Shown piece by piece: positions 33,162-41,328 of a stretch of 64,000 nt of DNA. The stretch is from Pseudomonas sp. Bc-h (GTDB taxonomy: Bacteria; Pseudomonadota; Gammaproteobacteria; Pseudomonadales; Pseudomonadaceae). The position numbers and the translations under genes were made by a program. Position 1 is the stretch's first letter. Each line of letters starts with the position of its first letter. The stretch covers positions 197,645 through 261,644 of the forward strand of contig NZ_MUIN01000013.1 of the NCBI RefSeq assembly GCF_002080045.1, read 5' to 3'. The notes under the pieces are model-generated. The model was not told the origin of the DNA. It made no database searches and saw nothing but the letters and a program-made list of their open reading frames with translations.

Positions 33162-33919
33162 GTGCATTGATAGAACTGTCCGGTTTCAGTAAACGTTTTG
33201 GCGACGTGCCGGTGTTGCAGGACGTCGACCTGAGCGTGCGCGAAGGCGAAGTGGTGGTGATTCTGGGGCCCAGTGGCTGCGGCAAAAGTACCCTGTTGCG
33301 TTGTCTCAATGGCCTGGAATCCGGTCATGCCGGGCATTACCGCTTCGCCGGCCGAGAGCTTGCGCCGAACACCGACTGGCGTCAGGTGCGTCAGCAGATC
33401 GGCATGGTGTTCCAGAGTTATCACCTGTTCCCGCACATGAGTGTGCTGGACAACATTCTGCTTGGCCCGGTGAACGTGCAGAAGCGCCCGAGGGCCAAGG
33501 CACGACAGCAGGCCGAGACGCTTCTTGCCCGTGTTGGTTTGCTGGACAAGCGTGATGCCTTTCCTCGCCAGTTGTCCGGCGGCCAGCAACAGCGCATCGC
33601 GATTGTCCGGGCGCTGTGCATGAACCCGAAAGTCATGCTCTTTGACGAAGTCACTGCCGCCCTCGACCCGGAAATGGTCAAGGAAGTGCTGGAGGTCATC
33701 CTCGATCTGGCGCGCAGCGGCATGACGCTGTTGATCGTCACCCATGAAATGGCCTTTGCCCGTGCGGTGGCGGACCGGATCCTCTTTATGGACGGCGGCC
33801 GTATCGTCGAGCAGGCCGCTCCCGAAACCTTCTTCAGCTCCCCGCAGACCGCACGCGCGCAGCAGTTTCTGGAGAAATTCTCCTACGTAGAAAACATGCC
33901 AAAAAGGAACGCATCGTGA
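33158..33919 (+). CDS. ABC ATPase, amino acid transport type
   Basis: 253 aa. Walker A GPSGCGKST, Q-loop GMVFQSYHLFPHMSVLDNI, signature LSGGQQQR, Walker B VMLFDEVTAALDPE, and the H-loop VTHEM are complete. This is the GlnQ/HisP class that powers HisMQ-type permeases. Its start overlaps the upstream permease stop and its stop overlaps the downstream binding-protein ATG by one base, so the operon is tightly packed. Confidence 0.92.
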   Translation: MSALIELSGFSKRFGDVPVLQDVDLSVREGEVVVILGPSGCGKSTLLRCLNGLESGHAGHYRFAGRELAPNTDWRQVRQQIGMVFQSYHLFPHMSVLDNILLGPVNVQKRPRAKARQQAETLLARVGLLDKRDAFPRQLSGGQQQRIAIVRALCMNPKVMLFDEVTAALDPEMVKEVLEVILDLARSGMTLLIVTHEMAFARAVADRILFMDGGRIVEQAAPETFFSSPQTARAQQFLEKFSYVENMPKRNAS

Positions 33920-34755
33920 TGTTTAAAACTGCCCTGGTTTACCCGCTGCTCGCGCTCGGATTGTTGTCCGTTATCACCACTGCGGCCCACGCCGATAGCT
34001 ATGTCGACAAGATCAAGGCCCGTGACAAATTGATCGTCGGCGTCTTCAGCGACAAGCCGCCGTTCGGTTTCGTCAACGAGAAGGGTGATTACGTCGGCTT
34101 CGACACCGATCTGGGTCGGCGCTTCGCCAAGGACTTGCTGGGCGACGAGAACAAGATCGAGTTCGTGGTGGTCGAGCCCGCCAGCCGTATTCCGTTTCTG
34201 CAGAGCGACAAGGTCGACCTGATCCTGGCCAACATGACCGTGACCCCGGAACGCGCGCAAGTGGTGGACTTCACCCACCCCAACCTGCGTGTTGCGGTGC
34301 AGGCGCTGGTGCCTGAAAAGAGTGACGTGAAGAGCCTGGACGACCTGGCGAAGAAGACCACCATCGTCACCACTGGCACCACCGCCGACATCTGGCTGAC
34401 CAAGAACCATCCTGACTGGAAGCTGCTCAAATTCGAGAAGAACTCCGAATCGCTGCAGGCGCTGGCCAACGGCCGTGGCGATGCCTACGCGCAGGACAAT
34501 CTGGTGCTGTTCAGCTGGGCCAGGCAGAACCCGGGCTACCGTGTGCTGGCGCAGAAACTGGGCGACGAAGCGCCGATCGCCCCGGCGGTGAAGAAGGGCA
34601 ACGTCGAACTGCGCGACTGGGTCAATGGTGAGCTGGCGAGCCTGGGCAAAGAGAAATACCTGCTCAAGCTGTACGACCAATACGTTCGCGATCAACTGGC
34701 AGCAGGCACTGATCCGGCAGCGGTGATTGTCGAAGGCGGCGCCTGGAAGCCGTAA
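33919..34755 (+). CDS. Periplasmic amino acid-binding protein of the same ABC system
   Basis: 278 aa. A signal peptide (residues ~1-23, ending TTAAHADSYVD) precedes a family-3 solute-binding fold: RDKLIVGVFSDKPPFGFVNEKGDYVGFDTDLGRRFAKDLLG, ANMTVTPERAQVVDFTHPN, and QDNLVLFSWARQ. It resembles cysteine/glutamate-binding proteins (PEB1/CjaA group). In this sulfur context cysteine or cystine is plausible but not proven. The GTG at 33916 is in frame, but ATG 33919 overlaps the ATPase stop and follows AAAAGGAAC. Confidence 0.88.
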   Translation: MFKTALVYPLLALGLLSVITTAAHADSYVDKIKARDKLIVGVFSDKPPFGFVNEKGDYVGFDTDLGRRFAKDLLGDENKIEFVVVEPASRIPFLQSDKVDLILANMTVTPERAQVVDFTHPNLRVAVQALVPEKSDVKSLDDLAKKTTIVTTGTTADIWLTKNHPDWKLLKFEKNSESLQALANGRGDAYAQDNLVLFSWARQNPGYRVLAQKLGDEAPIAPAVKKGNVELRDWVNGELASLGKEKYLLKLYDQYVRDQLAAGTDPAAVIVEGGAWKP

Positions 34756-34767
34756 GGCACCTGAGTG

Positions 34768-34794
34768 CTGGCTGCCTGAGCGTCAGGCAGCCAG
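34768..34794. terminator. Bidirectional terminator between two convergent ABC operons
   Basis: CTGGCTGCCTGA, loop GCG, TCAGGCAGCCAG: a perfect 12-bp stem in the 51 bases between convergent stops. Confidence 0.8.
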
Positions 34795-34806
34795 TGCGCC
34801 GTCTCG

Positions 34807-35598
34807 TCAGCGCTGCTCCACAAGGTTCAAAAAGCGCCGGGTGCGTTCGTTGTCCGGATTGATCAGGATCTGTTCCGGCGTGCCATCGGCCACCACCTTG
34901 CCTGCCTCCATGAACAGCACACGCTCGGCGATGTCTTGTGCGAACTTCATTTCGTGGGTGACCAGTAGCATGGTCATTTGCTGTTCATGGGCAATGGCAC
35001 GAATGACGGCGAGCACTTCGCCGACCAGCTCAGGGTCCAGTGCCGACGTCACCTCGTCGAACAGCATCACTTGTGGGCGCATGGCAAGGGCGCGGGCGAT
35101 CGCCACGCGTTGCTGCTGTCCGCCGGACAATTGCGCAGGGTAAGCGTCAGCCTTGTGACCCATGCCGACCAACCCCAGATATTGCCCGGCGCGCTCGACG
35201 GCTTCTTCACGGCTGAGCTTCAGAACCCGCATAGGCGCTTCGGTGATGTTTTCCTGCACGGTGAGGTGCGGGAACAGGTTGAACTGCTGGAACACCATGC
35301 CCACCCGATGCACCACAGGTGCTTTGCTCGCCCACGGCAAGCGCCAGCCAGAGGTGCGCGCGGGTACCGGTGAACCTGCCACTTCGATGTGGCCTTGCTG
35401 ATAGGTTTCCAGGCCCTTGATCAAACGCAGGACAGTGGATTTGCCCGACCCACTGGGACCGATCAGCGCAACCTTCTGGCCCCGGGGGATGCTCAGATCC
35501 AGATGATCGATGACCCGGTTGGCGCCAAACTGCTTCACCACCTTATTGAGCACAATCTGTGGTGATGCGAGGGAGAGGCCGTGTGTGAGATCAGACAT
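34807..35598 (-). CDS. ABC ATPase, amino acid transport type (second system)
   Basis: 263 aa. Walker A GPSGSGKST, Q-loop GMVFQQFNLFPHLTVQENI, LSGGQQQR signature, Walker B VMLFDEVTSALDPE and H-loop VTHEM are intact. It is the last gene of a minus-strand operon that also encodes two permeases (36238, 35591), a binding protein (37003) and probably the SsuA-like protein (37929). Its start overlaps the preceding permease by 8 bases. Confidence 0.92.
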   Translation of the reverse strand: MSDLTHGLSLASPQIVLNKVVKQFGANRVIDHLDLSIPRGQKVALIGPSGSGKSTVLRLIKGLETYQQGHIEVAGSPVPARTSGWRLPWASKAPVVHRVGMVFQQFNLFPHLTVQENITEAPMRVLKLSREEAVERAGQYLGLVGMGHKADAYPAQLSGGQQQRVAIARALAMRPQVMLFDEVTSALDPELVGEVLAVIRAIAHEQQMTMLLVTHEMKFAQDIAERVLFMEAGKVVADGTPEQILINPDNERTRRFLNLVEQR

Positions 35599-36241
35599 GA
35601 CTGCGCCTTTCGAAATACTTGAACAGCAGGGAAGTGGGCACGCTGATCGCCAGGAACATCAGCGCCATCACCGTGTAGGGCTCGTTGTAGCGGTAGGTCA
35701 TGCCGGCGATCTGCTTGGCCGCCTGAAACAGCTCGGGGATGGTGATCACCGCCAGCAGCGGCGTCTCCTTGAACATGCCGATCAGGTAGTTGCCGAGCAC
35801 CGGCAGCATCGGTTTCAACGCCTGGGGCAGCACGATGCGTTGCCACGTGGTGCTGGCGTCGAAGTCCAGCGCCCTGGCGGCTTCCCATTGACCGGGGGGC
35901 ACGTCTTCTATTGCACCGCGAAAGGCTTCGGCGATGTAGGCGCCGTAGTAAAGACCCAGGCCGATGACCCCGGTGGAGATCGCCGGCAGGGTAATTCCCG
36001 CCAACGGAAAGGCAAAAAACAGCACGTACAGCTGGACCATCAGCGGCGTGTTGCGGAAGAAACTCAGATAGCCGCTGCTCAGGCGCCGGATCGGGGCGAG
36101 CGATGAGCGTTGCGCCACCGCCAGCAGCAGGCCCATCACTACCGCCAGCAGAAAGCCCAGCACCACCACTTGCACCGTGACCAACAGCCCTTGAAACAAC
36201 TCGGGAACGATTGACCAGGCGAAGGCGTAATCGAAATTCAT
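35591..36241 (-). CDS. Amino acid-type ABC permease (second system, A)
   Basis: 216 aa, HisMQ fold with about five helices; YLSFFRNTPLMVQLYVLFFAFP and the EAA loop EAARALDFDASTTWQRIVLPQA are diagnostic. The frame opens 29 codons earlier within the neighbouring gene, but ATG 36241 overlaps that gene's stop (ATGA) and gives the normal length. It pairs with the permease at 36238. Confidence 0.88.
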   Translation of the reverse strand: MNFDYAFAWSIVPELFQGLLVTVQVVVLGFLLAVVMGLLLAVAQRSSLAPIRRLSSGYLSFFRNTPLMVQLYVLFFAFPLAGITLPAISTGVIGLGLYYGAYIAEAFRGAIEDVPPGQWEAARALDFDASTTWQRIVLPQALKPMLPVLGNYLIGMFKETPLLAVITIPELFQAAKQIAGMTYRYNEPYTVMALMFLAISVPTSLLFKYFERRSHV

Positions 36242-36918
36242 GAGGCCACCCCCTGACGCCAGGACGTGACGCGTTTTTCGTAGCGTTTGACCAGCCAGCT
36301 CAGTGGCCAGGCCATGGCGAAATAACACACCAGTACGATGCTCCAGATCAGCGTCTGCTGGCCGAGGGTGGTGATGAGCTGCCCGCCGGAAAACGTCAGG
36401 TCGCTCAAGGTGATCAATGACACCAACGAGGTAGTCTTCAGCAGCTCGACCAACTGATTACCCATGGGCGGCAGCATGAAGGGCAGCGCCTGGGGCAACA
36501 CGATGCGGCGAAAGGCAGTGATCGAACCGAAGTCCAGCGCACGTAACGCATCGCGTTGACCGCGGCTGACGTTATTCAGCGCCGAGCGGACGATTTCCGA
36601 ACCGTACGCGGAAAACGTCAGGCCAAGGCCCAGTACTCCGGTGGTCATTGGCGACAGGCTGATGCCGAACAACGGCAGGATGAAAAACAGGTAAAACAGC
36701 AGCACCAGTGCCGAGATTCCGCGCAGGATTTCGACATAAACCGTGGCGATCCAGCGCAGCAGGCGCCAGGGCGATAGACGCATGAGGGCGATGACGAACG
36801 ACATCACGACCACGATCAGCTGAGCAAAAAACGTGATCTGCAAGGTGACCAGTGCGCCGTGGGCCAACTGGCGTGCGATAAAACGTGCCGTTTCCACGAC
36901 AGAGGGATCGATGAACAT
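36238..36918 (-). CDS. Amino acid-type ABC permease (second system, B)
   Basis: 226 aa with about five helices. YVEILRGISALVLLFYLFFILPLFG and the EAA loop RDALRALDFGSITAFRRIVLPQA identify a HisMQ-type permease. This pair plus the binding protein resemble the Ehu (ectoine/hydroxyectoine) arrangement as well as other polar amino acid systems; the cargo cannot be settled from sequence. It is translationally linked to the next permease by ATGA. Confidence 0.88.
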   Translation of the reverse strand: MFIDPSVVETARFIARQLAHGALVTLQITFFAQLIVVVMSFVIALMRLSPWRLLRWIATVYVEILRGISALVLLFYLFFILPLFGISLSPMTTGVLGLGLTFSAYGSEIVRSALNNVSRGQRDALRALDFGSITAFRRIVLPQALPFMLPPMGNQLVELLKTTSLVSLITLSDLTFSGGQLITTLGQQTLIWSIVLVCYFAMAWPLSWLVKRYEKRVTSWRQGVAS

Positions 36919-37002
36919 GGCCGTACTCGTATGGGCTGAGGCCTTTATCGGGGCAAGACTTTAGCCCGCAGCGCTGGTGATAACGCTGCGAGCCGACAGG
37001 GT

Positions 37003-37875
37003 TTAGCGGTTGCAGCGCTGCTCGGCAGTGATATCCGCCGGTGGCAGTTCGTTCTCGGTGTAGCCGTACTTCTGCAGGATCTTCAACAGCTCGCCGGAAG
37101 CCCGCAGTTTGGCCAGCTCCTGGTTGAAGGCCTGAGTGAATTCAGGGTCGTTTTTCGGCAGGCCATAGGCGTGGTAGTTCCAGGTCGGTTTGCCTTCGGC
37201 GTCCGGGATCTGGTCGAACGGCAGGGCGCGTTCGATGGTCGGGCTATTGGCCTTCTTCACCAGGCTGATGATCTCCGCGTCCGGGAAATACACCACGTCG
37301 ACGCGATCAGCCTCAAGGGCGGCCAGCGCTTCGGTGTCCTTGTCGAACAGCACGACGTTGCCGGTGGCGATACCGCTGTCCTTGGCTTCCTGCACCTGGT
37401 TGCTGCCCGGCTGAGTCGCCAGACGCGCCTTGCCGTTGGCCGCGACGTCTTTGAGGCTATGCAGCTTCAGCGGGTTGCCGGCCTTGACGATAAACGCGCC
37501 GCCGGAGCGGGTGACCGGGTTGGAATAACCGATCACTTTGCAACGCGCCGGATTGATGAACAGCCCGGCACCGATCAGATCGAAACGCCCGGCCGCAAGC
37601 CCCGGCACCAGCGAGCCGAATTCGGTGATGGGCGTTTCGATTTTGCTGATGCCCAGGTTTTTCAGAATCGCCTGAAGGATCTCGACGTTGGCGCCGACGG
37701 TTTTGCCTTGGGTGTCGATGTAGGCGTAAGGCTGTTCGTTGGCAATCCCGGCGGTCAGGCCTTGGGTACGGCCCTTTTCCAGCAGTCCGGCTATCGCGGA
37801 CGACGCAAACAGCGCGTTCAACAGCACGGCGGATCCGAGTAAAGCTGACAGCGATAGAGGTTTAATGCCTTTCAT
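37003..37875 (-). CDS. Family-3 periplasmic binding protein (EhuB-like)
   Basis: 290 aa with a signal peptide (residues ~1-28, FASSAIAGLLEKG). The fold is that of polar amino acid-binding proteins: TAGIANEQPYAYIDTQGKTVGANVEILQAILKNLG, DLIGAGLFINPARCKVIGYSNPV, and the C-terminal KILQKYGYTENELP. Features such as GIANEQPYAY and NPARC resemble EhuB-type proteins that bind ectoine, but cystine-like ligands are equally possible here. The gene lies 54 bases after the SsuA-like gene, and 84 bases separate it from the permeases. Confidence 0.85.
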   Translation of the reverse strand: MKGIKPLSLSALLGSAVLLNALFASSAIAGLLEKGRTQGLTAGIANEQPYAYIDTQGKTVGANVEILQAILKNLGISKIETPITEFGSLVPGLAAGRFDLIGAGLFINPARCKVIGYSNPVTRSGGAFIVKAGNPLKLHSLKDVAANGKARLATQPGSNQVQEAKDSGIATGNVVLFDKDTEALAALEADRVDVVYFPDAEIISLVKKANSPTIERALPFDQIPDAEGKPTWNYHAYGLPKNDPEFTQAFNQELAKLRASGELLKILQKYGYTENELPPADITAEQRCNR

Positions 37876-37928
37876 GAATGATGCTCAACGTAGTGGCTGG
37901 ATGATTTTGGGGGAATGGGTATTGACGT

Positions 37929-38903
37929 TCAGGGCTTCCAGATCCCGACATCCTTGGCATCGACCGCTTTGGGCAACAGACCTGCAGCGAAGAAGGCGTC
38001 AGCGATTTTCTGCTGTTCGCCCAGCTGATCCGCCTTGACCGCCTCGACCTGGTAGCTGCGATGGGCGTTGGCCGACTCGACGGTTTCCACATCGAGATTG
38101 CCCCACAGCGGACCGAGTACTGCGGCAGCATCCCGCGGGTTTTTCTTGATCCAGGCACCGGCCTGCTGCAGTTGCTGATAAACCAGTTTCAACACTTCAG
38201 GGTGCGCATTGGCGTAGGCGGTGCTGGTCAGGTAGTAGCGTTTGTAACTGGCCAGGCCCGCGCCATCAGTGAGCGTGCGTGTCGGCAGTTGGCGCTGAAC
38301 GCTGGTGAGGAAGGGTTCCCAGGTCACCCACGCATCCACCTTGCCGTTCTCGAACGCGGCACGGCCGTCGGCAGGCGTGAGGTAAGCGGGCTGGATGTCG
38401 GCGAAGGTCAGACCGGCCTTGTTCAGCGCGGCAATCAAAAGGTAGTGAGTGCCTGCCGCTTTGGTCACGGCGATCTTCTTGCCTTTCAGATCGCTCAGCT
38501 GCTGAATCGGTGAGTCCTTGGCAACTACGATGGCCTGAGCGCTGGGGGAGGGTGACTCCTCGGCGAAGTAGGTGAGTTTGGCCTGCGCCGCCTGAGCGAA
38601 GATCGGCACGGTGTCGGCCACGTCAGCACTGACGTCGACATTGCCGATGTTCAGCGCTTCCAGCAGTGGCAGCCCGCTTGGAAATTCATGCCAGCTGATG
38701 TCGATGTTGTCTTTGCCCAAGGCCTGTTCCAGGGTGCCCTGCGCCTTCAGCAAAGTGATGAGTGTCGAGGATTTCTGATAGCCGATGCGCACTGTTTCAC
38801 GGGCCTGCGCAGGAATGGCGAGGGTGCAGGCGAGGGCGATTGCCAGGCCTGCGAGCAATGGACGGCGACGGGGCTGTGCCGGGCTTTTACAGGAGTTGGG
38901 CAT
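37929..38903 (-). CDS. SsuA-like aliphatic sulfonate-binding protein (no SsuBC partners)
   Basis: 324 aa. A long basic lead and signal peptide (PLLAGLAIALACTLAIPAQA) precede RIGYQKSSTLITLLKAQGTLEQAL, WHEFPSGLPLLEALNIGNVDVSADVADTVPIFAQAA and DAWVTWEPFLTSV, the pattern of SsuA sulfonate-binding proteins. Usually ssuA accompanies ssuB, ssuC and ssuD; here it heads a cluster with an amino acid-type ABC system instead. GAGAG lies before ATG 38903, which is preferred to 38948. It is probably induced under sulfate limitation (family knowledge). Confidence 0.88.
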   Translation of the reverse strand: MPNSCKSPAQPRRRPLLAGLAIALACTLAIPAQARETVRIGYQKSSTLITLLKAQGTLEQALGKDNIDISWHEFPSGLPLLEALNIGNVDVSADVADTVPIFAQAAQAKLTYFAEESPSPSAQAIVVAKDSPIQQLSDLKGKKIAVTKAAGTHYLLIAALNKAGLTFADIQPAYLTPADGRAAFENGKVDAWVTWEPFLTSVQRQLPTRTLTDGAGLASYKRYYLTSTAYANAHPEVLKLVYQQLQQAGAWIKKNPRDAAAVLGPLWGNLDVETVESANAHRSYQVEAVKADQLGEQQKIADAFFAAGLLPKAVDAKDVGIWKP

Positions 38904-39272
38904 CTTGGGCTCTCGATCAAGGATGAACAGGCGCTGGCGCGAAGCCATCGATCATAGAGTTCTAAAAAATATTATTTAAATACCTTATGGTTATTAGCTT
39001 ATGCGAGATGAGGGAGGGTAATTGCCGTCTTGCCAGCAGGACGCGTCGGACGCATGATCGCGAGGCGTTGAGCCTTCAAGGCAGATTTCGGAGCGAGACG
39101 ACATACGTTAGATAGACGTGACAGAGGGCGAATCCGGCCATGGTCGACCGAGCAAGGAACTTTGGATACTGCACGCAGGAGCTTGTGTGAGAGCACAAGC
39201 TTTTCGGCAGGTTGTGTGACGCTCGGACTCTGTTCAATGGAATGCAGCAACAGAAAAAGGAAACCTTGTTCC
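38904..39272. other. Divergent promoter region with AT-rich tract
   Basis: 369 bases. ATATTATTTAAATACC (38968-38983) is promoter-like for the SsuA operon and resembles AATTTAAATATCATT upstream of the TauA-like gene. A hairpin (39180-39204) lies before the kinase-GNAT gene. No gene seen. Confidence 0.45.
39180..39204 (+). terminator. Hairpin upstream of the kinase-acetyltransferase gene
   Basis: AGCTTGTG, loop TGAGAG, CACAAGCT, then TTT. It looks like a short intrinsic terminator 69 bases before the start at 39273. It may end an unseen short transcript or attenuate this gene. Confidence 0.45.
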
Positions 39273-40349
39273 ATGACGGAAACTGTTTTTGATTCATCGC
39301 AGGCTTTCACACCTTTCGATCTGGCTGGTGATGCTGCTGGCGCGCCAGTGGTCATCAATCCTGATGACTACCTGGAAGCAGAATTCGGCCGCGAGTTCAC
39401 CCCTGAGCGCAGCCGCCAGGCATGGGCGCAGGCCTATGAGCGTCTGAGCGCCGAACTGGCACAGCCCAAGGATGGCGTTCATGTCTATCTGGTGATGGGC
39501 GTGCAGGGCGCAGGCAAGTCTCGCTGGGTGTCGGAGAACCTTGACAGGCTGGGCCCGCGTGCGGTCGTGTTCGATGCAGCGTTGCCTGCGCGGCGCCATC
39601 GGGAAAGGTTGCTTGAGATTACCCGCGCCCATGGCGTGCCGGTCATTGCAATTTTCGTCAAGGCTGCCCTTGATCTGGCGTTGTCGCGCAATGCCAGCCG
39701 CAGCGCGGACAAGAGGGTGCCTGAGGACGCTGTGAGGAGCGTATTCGGCATGCTTGAAGCCCCGGTCATCGAGGAGGGGTTTGTCCGGGTGCAGGAAGTC
39801 TACCCTGGAGCCAGTCTGCCCGATGTTCTGGAAACCGCACGTCTGAGATTGGTCCCGCCCAAGGTCGAGCTGGCGCAGAAGCTGGCAGATGCGCTGAACG
39901 CCAGCTATGAGCTGCATCGGGATTTTCTGGAGTGGAGCAAGCCTCACTGGACCCTGGAAGACACGCAACTAAGCCTGCATCAGGCGGCGCAGGACTTCGA
40001 GACCGCCGTGGACGAGAAAAGGTATTTCGTCCTCGAACGCAGCCACAGCGCGGAGCTGGTGGGCTGTATCGGATTGACGCCGAGAACCGAGCAACCTCAG
40101 GGTTTCGAGATCGGCTATTGGGCCAGCCAGCGGCATGCCGGAAAAGGCCTGATGACCGAAGCGTTGACCGCGCTGGTGTCGCAACTGGGTGGGCATGCGC
40201 TGTATTTGACGGTGTCGTCTGCAAACATTCCCAGTCAACGACTGGCTGAGGCGGCCGGATTCGTGCGCACTGAAACCGTCCCGCAGGCGCGTGTTTCAGG
40301 GCGTCACGGGCTCTGCGATACCGTTGTCTATCGTCGTGCCGCGAGATGA
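39273..40349 (+). CDS. Fusion protein: P-loop kinase domain + GNAT acetyltransferase domain
   Basis: 358 aa. Residues ~70-190 form an AAA_33/zeta-toxin-like kinase: Walker A VMGVQGAGKSRW, VVFDAALPARRHRERLLEI, and a lid-like RNASRSADKRVPEDAVRSVFG as in polynucleotide kinases. Residues ~195-358 form a RimJ/RimL-type GNAT acetyltransferase with LVGCIGLTPR, GFEIGYWASQRHAGKGLMTEAL (acetyl-CoA loop) and SANIPSQRLAEAAGFV. The combination is uncommon and suggests that the protein phosphorylates and acetylates the same or linked small molecules. AAAAAGGAAA is 11 bases before ATG 39273; earlier starts lack support. Substrates unknown. Confidence 0.85.
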   Translation: MTETVFDSSQAFTPFDLAGDAAGAPVVINPDDYLEAEFGREFTPERSRQAWAQAYERLSAELAQPKDGVHVYLVMGVQGAGKSRWVSENLDRLGPRAVVFDAALPARRHRERLLEITRAHGVPVIAIFVKAALDLALSRNASRSADKRVPEDAVRSVFGMLEAPVIEEGFVRVQEVYPGASLPDVLETARLRLVPPKVELAQKLADALNASYELHRDFLEWSKPHWTLEDTQLSLHQAAQDFETAVDEKRYFVLERSHSAELVGCIGLTPRTEQPQGFEIGYWASQRHAGKGLMTEALTALVSQLGGHALYLTVSSANIPSQRLAEAAGFVRTETVPQARVSGRHGLCDTVVYRRAAR

Positions 40350-40388
40350 TCGGTCGTTACACATCACCAACTTTCAACCAGCACTTCC

Positions 40389-40485
40389 CTGTGGGAGCGA
40401 ATTGATTCGCGAAAAATCGTTCAGGCGCAGAGTGCCCGGCACCGTGCCGACGCATTCATGAGCAAGCTCCCTCCAACAGCCGCTC
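40389..40485. repeat. REP-like inverted pair
   Basis: CTGTGGGAGCGAATTGATTCGCG at the left and an inverted, diverged GAGCAAGCTCCCTCCAACAG at the right, in the 160-base gap between the kinase gene and a methyltransferase gene. This is the widespread Pseudomonas REP/REPIN type. Confidence 0.7.
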
Positions 40486-40509
40486 AATCGTCAGCACGCC
40501 GGTAGTACG

Positions 40510-41238
40510 TCAACGACTAGCCGCAACAATCAACATCATCGGCCGATGGACCTCATCTTCCAGCGCCGGCCGCGCAGCGAGGTCCTCGGTTGAAGGCCCC
40601 CACTCATTGATGTGATCCAGGGTGAAACCGCTGGCGATCAGCAGGTTCAGCAGTGTCCCGAGGGTGCGGTGGTGTTTGATCACACCCTCGCTCAGCCAGT
40701 TTGTGCTGCGCGGGCCTTCGTTCTGGTAGTGGTCGACCGGCCACGACTTGCGACCCTCGGCGTTGATGATCCAGTCGGGGTGCAGAGAGGCCATGAAGAT
40801 CGGGTGTTCGATTGAGAACACCAGTTTGCCGCCGGGAATCAGCGTGTCGTGGAGGGCGTTCAAAAGCTTGCCCAGATTCGGGATGTAGTGGAAGGCGAGG
40901 GAGCTGTAGGCGAGGGTGAAGCTGGCAGCGGGCAGCTCAAGTTGTTCAAGGTCGGCGAGTCGGTAGTCGATGCGGGAGTCCTGGCCGTCGGCGACCGCAC
41001 GCTCCAGCATCTTCAGTGAGACGTCCAGCCCGAGCACGCTTTGCGCACCCTGCTCGACGGCCCAGCGGCAGAACCAGCCGTAGCCGCAGCCAAGGTCGAC
41101 GACTTTCTGGCCGTTCAGGTCAGGCAGCAGCGCGCGCAACGCCGGCCACTCGGGGGCGCCGGCCAGCCCTTCGATCGAGCGCGGCAACTGGCTGTAGCCC
41201 GCGAAAAAATCAGGGCTGTCATAGATATTCTGGGTCAC
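40510..41238 (-). CDS. Class I SAM-dependent methyltransferase
   Basis: 242 aa. Motif I VVDLGCGYGWFCRW, LGLDVS and the post-I region DYRLADLEQL, then FTLAYSSLAFHYI, define a seven-strand methyltransferase of the UbiE/Methyltransf_11 type. GTG 41238 has AGAGGGAAA before it and begins VTQNIYDSPDFFAGYSQLPR, the usual start of this subgroup; the longer frame from 41295 is not supported. Substrate unknown. It is downstream of the TonB receptor on the same strand but separated from it by a terminator. Confidence 0.85.
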   Translation of the reverse strand: MTQNIYDSPDFFAGYSQLPRSIEGLAGAPEWPALRALLPDLNGQKVVDLGCGYGWFCRWAVEQGAQSVLGLDVSLKMLERAVADGQDSRIDYRLADLEQLELPAASFTLAYSSLAFHYIPNLGKLLNALHDTLIPGGKLVFSIEHPIFMASLHPDWIINAEGRKSWPVDHYQNEGPRSTNWLSEGVIKHHRTLGTLLNLLIASGFTLDHINEWGPSTEDLAARPALEDEVHRPMMLIVAASR

Positions 41239-41279
41239 GGGTTTTCCCTCTTGTCGTGATTCATGTGCGCTGCCATAAA

Positions 41280-41311
41280 CGACAAACAGGGCCATCGAGG
41301 CCCTGTTGTCG
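41280..41311 (-). terminator. Terminator after the TonB receptor gene
   Basis: CGACAAACAGGGCC / GGCCCTGTTGTCG with a short ATCGA loop and one bulged base. It lies 17 bases past the receptor stop. Confidence 0.75.
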
Positions 41312-41328
41312 GTTGGCGGGATCAGTCC

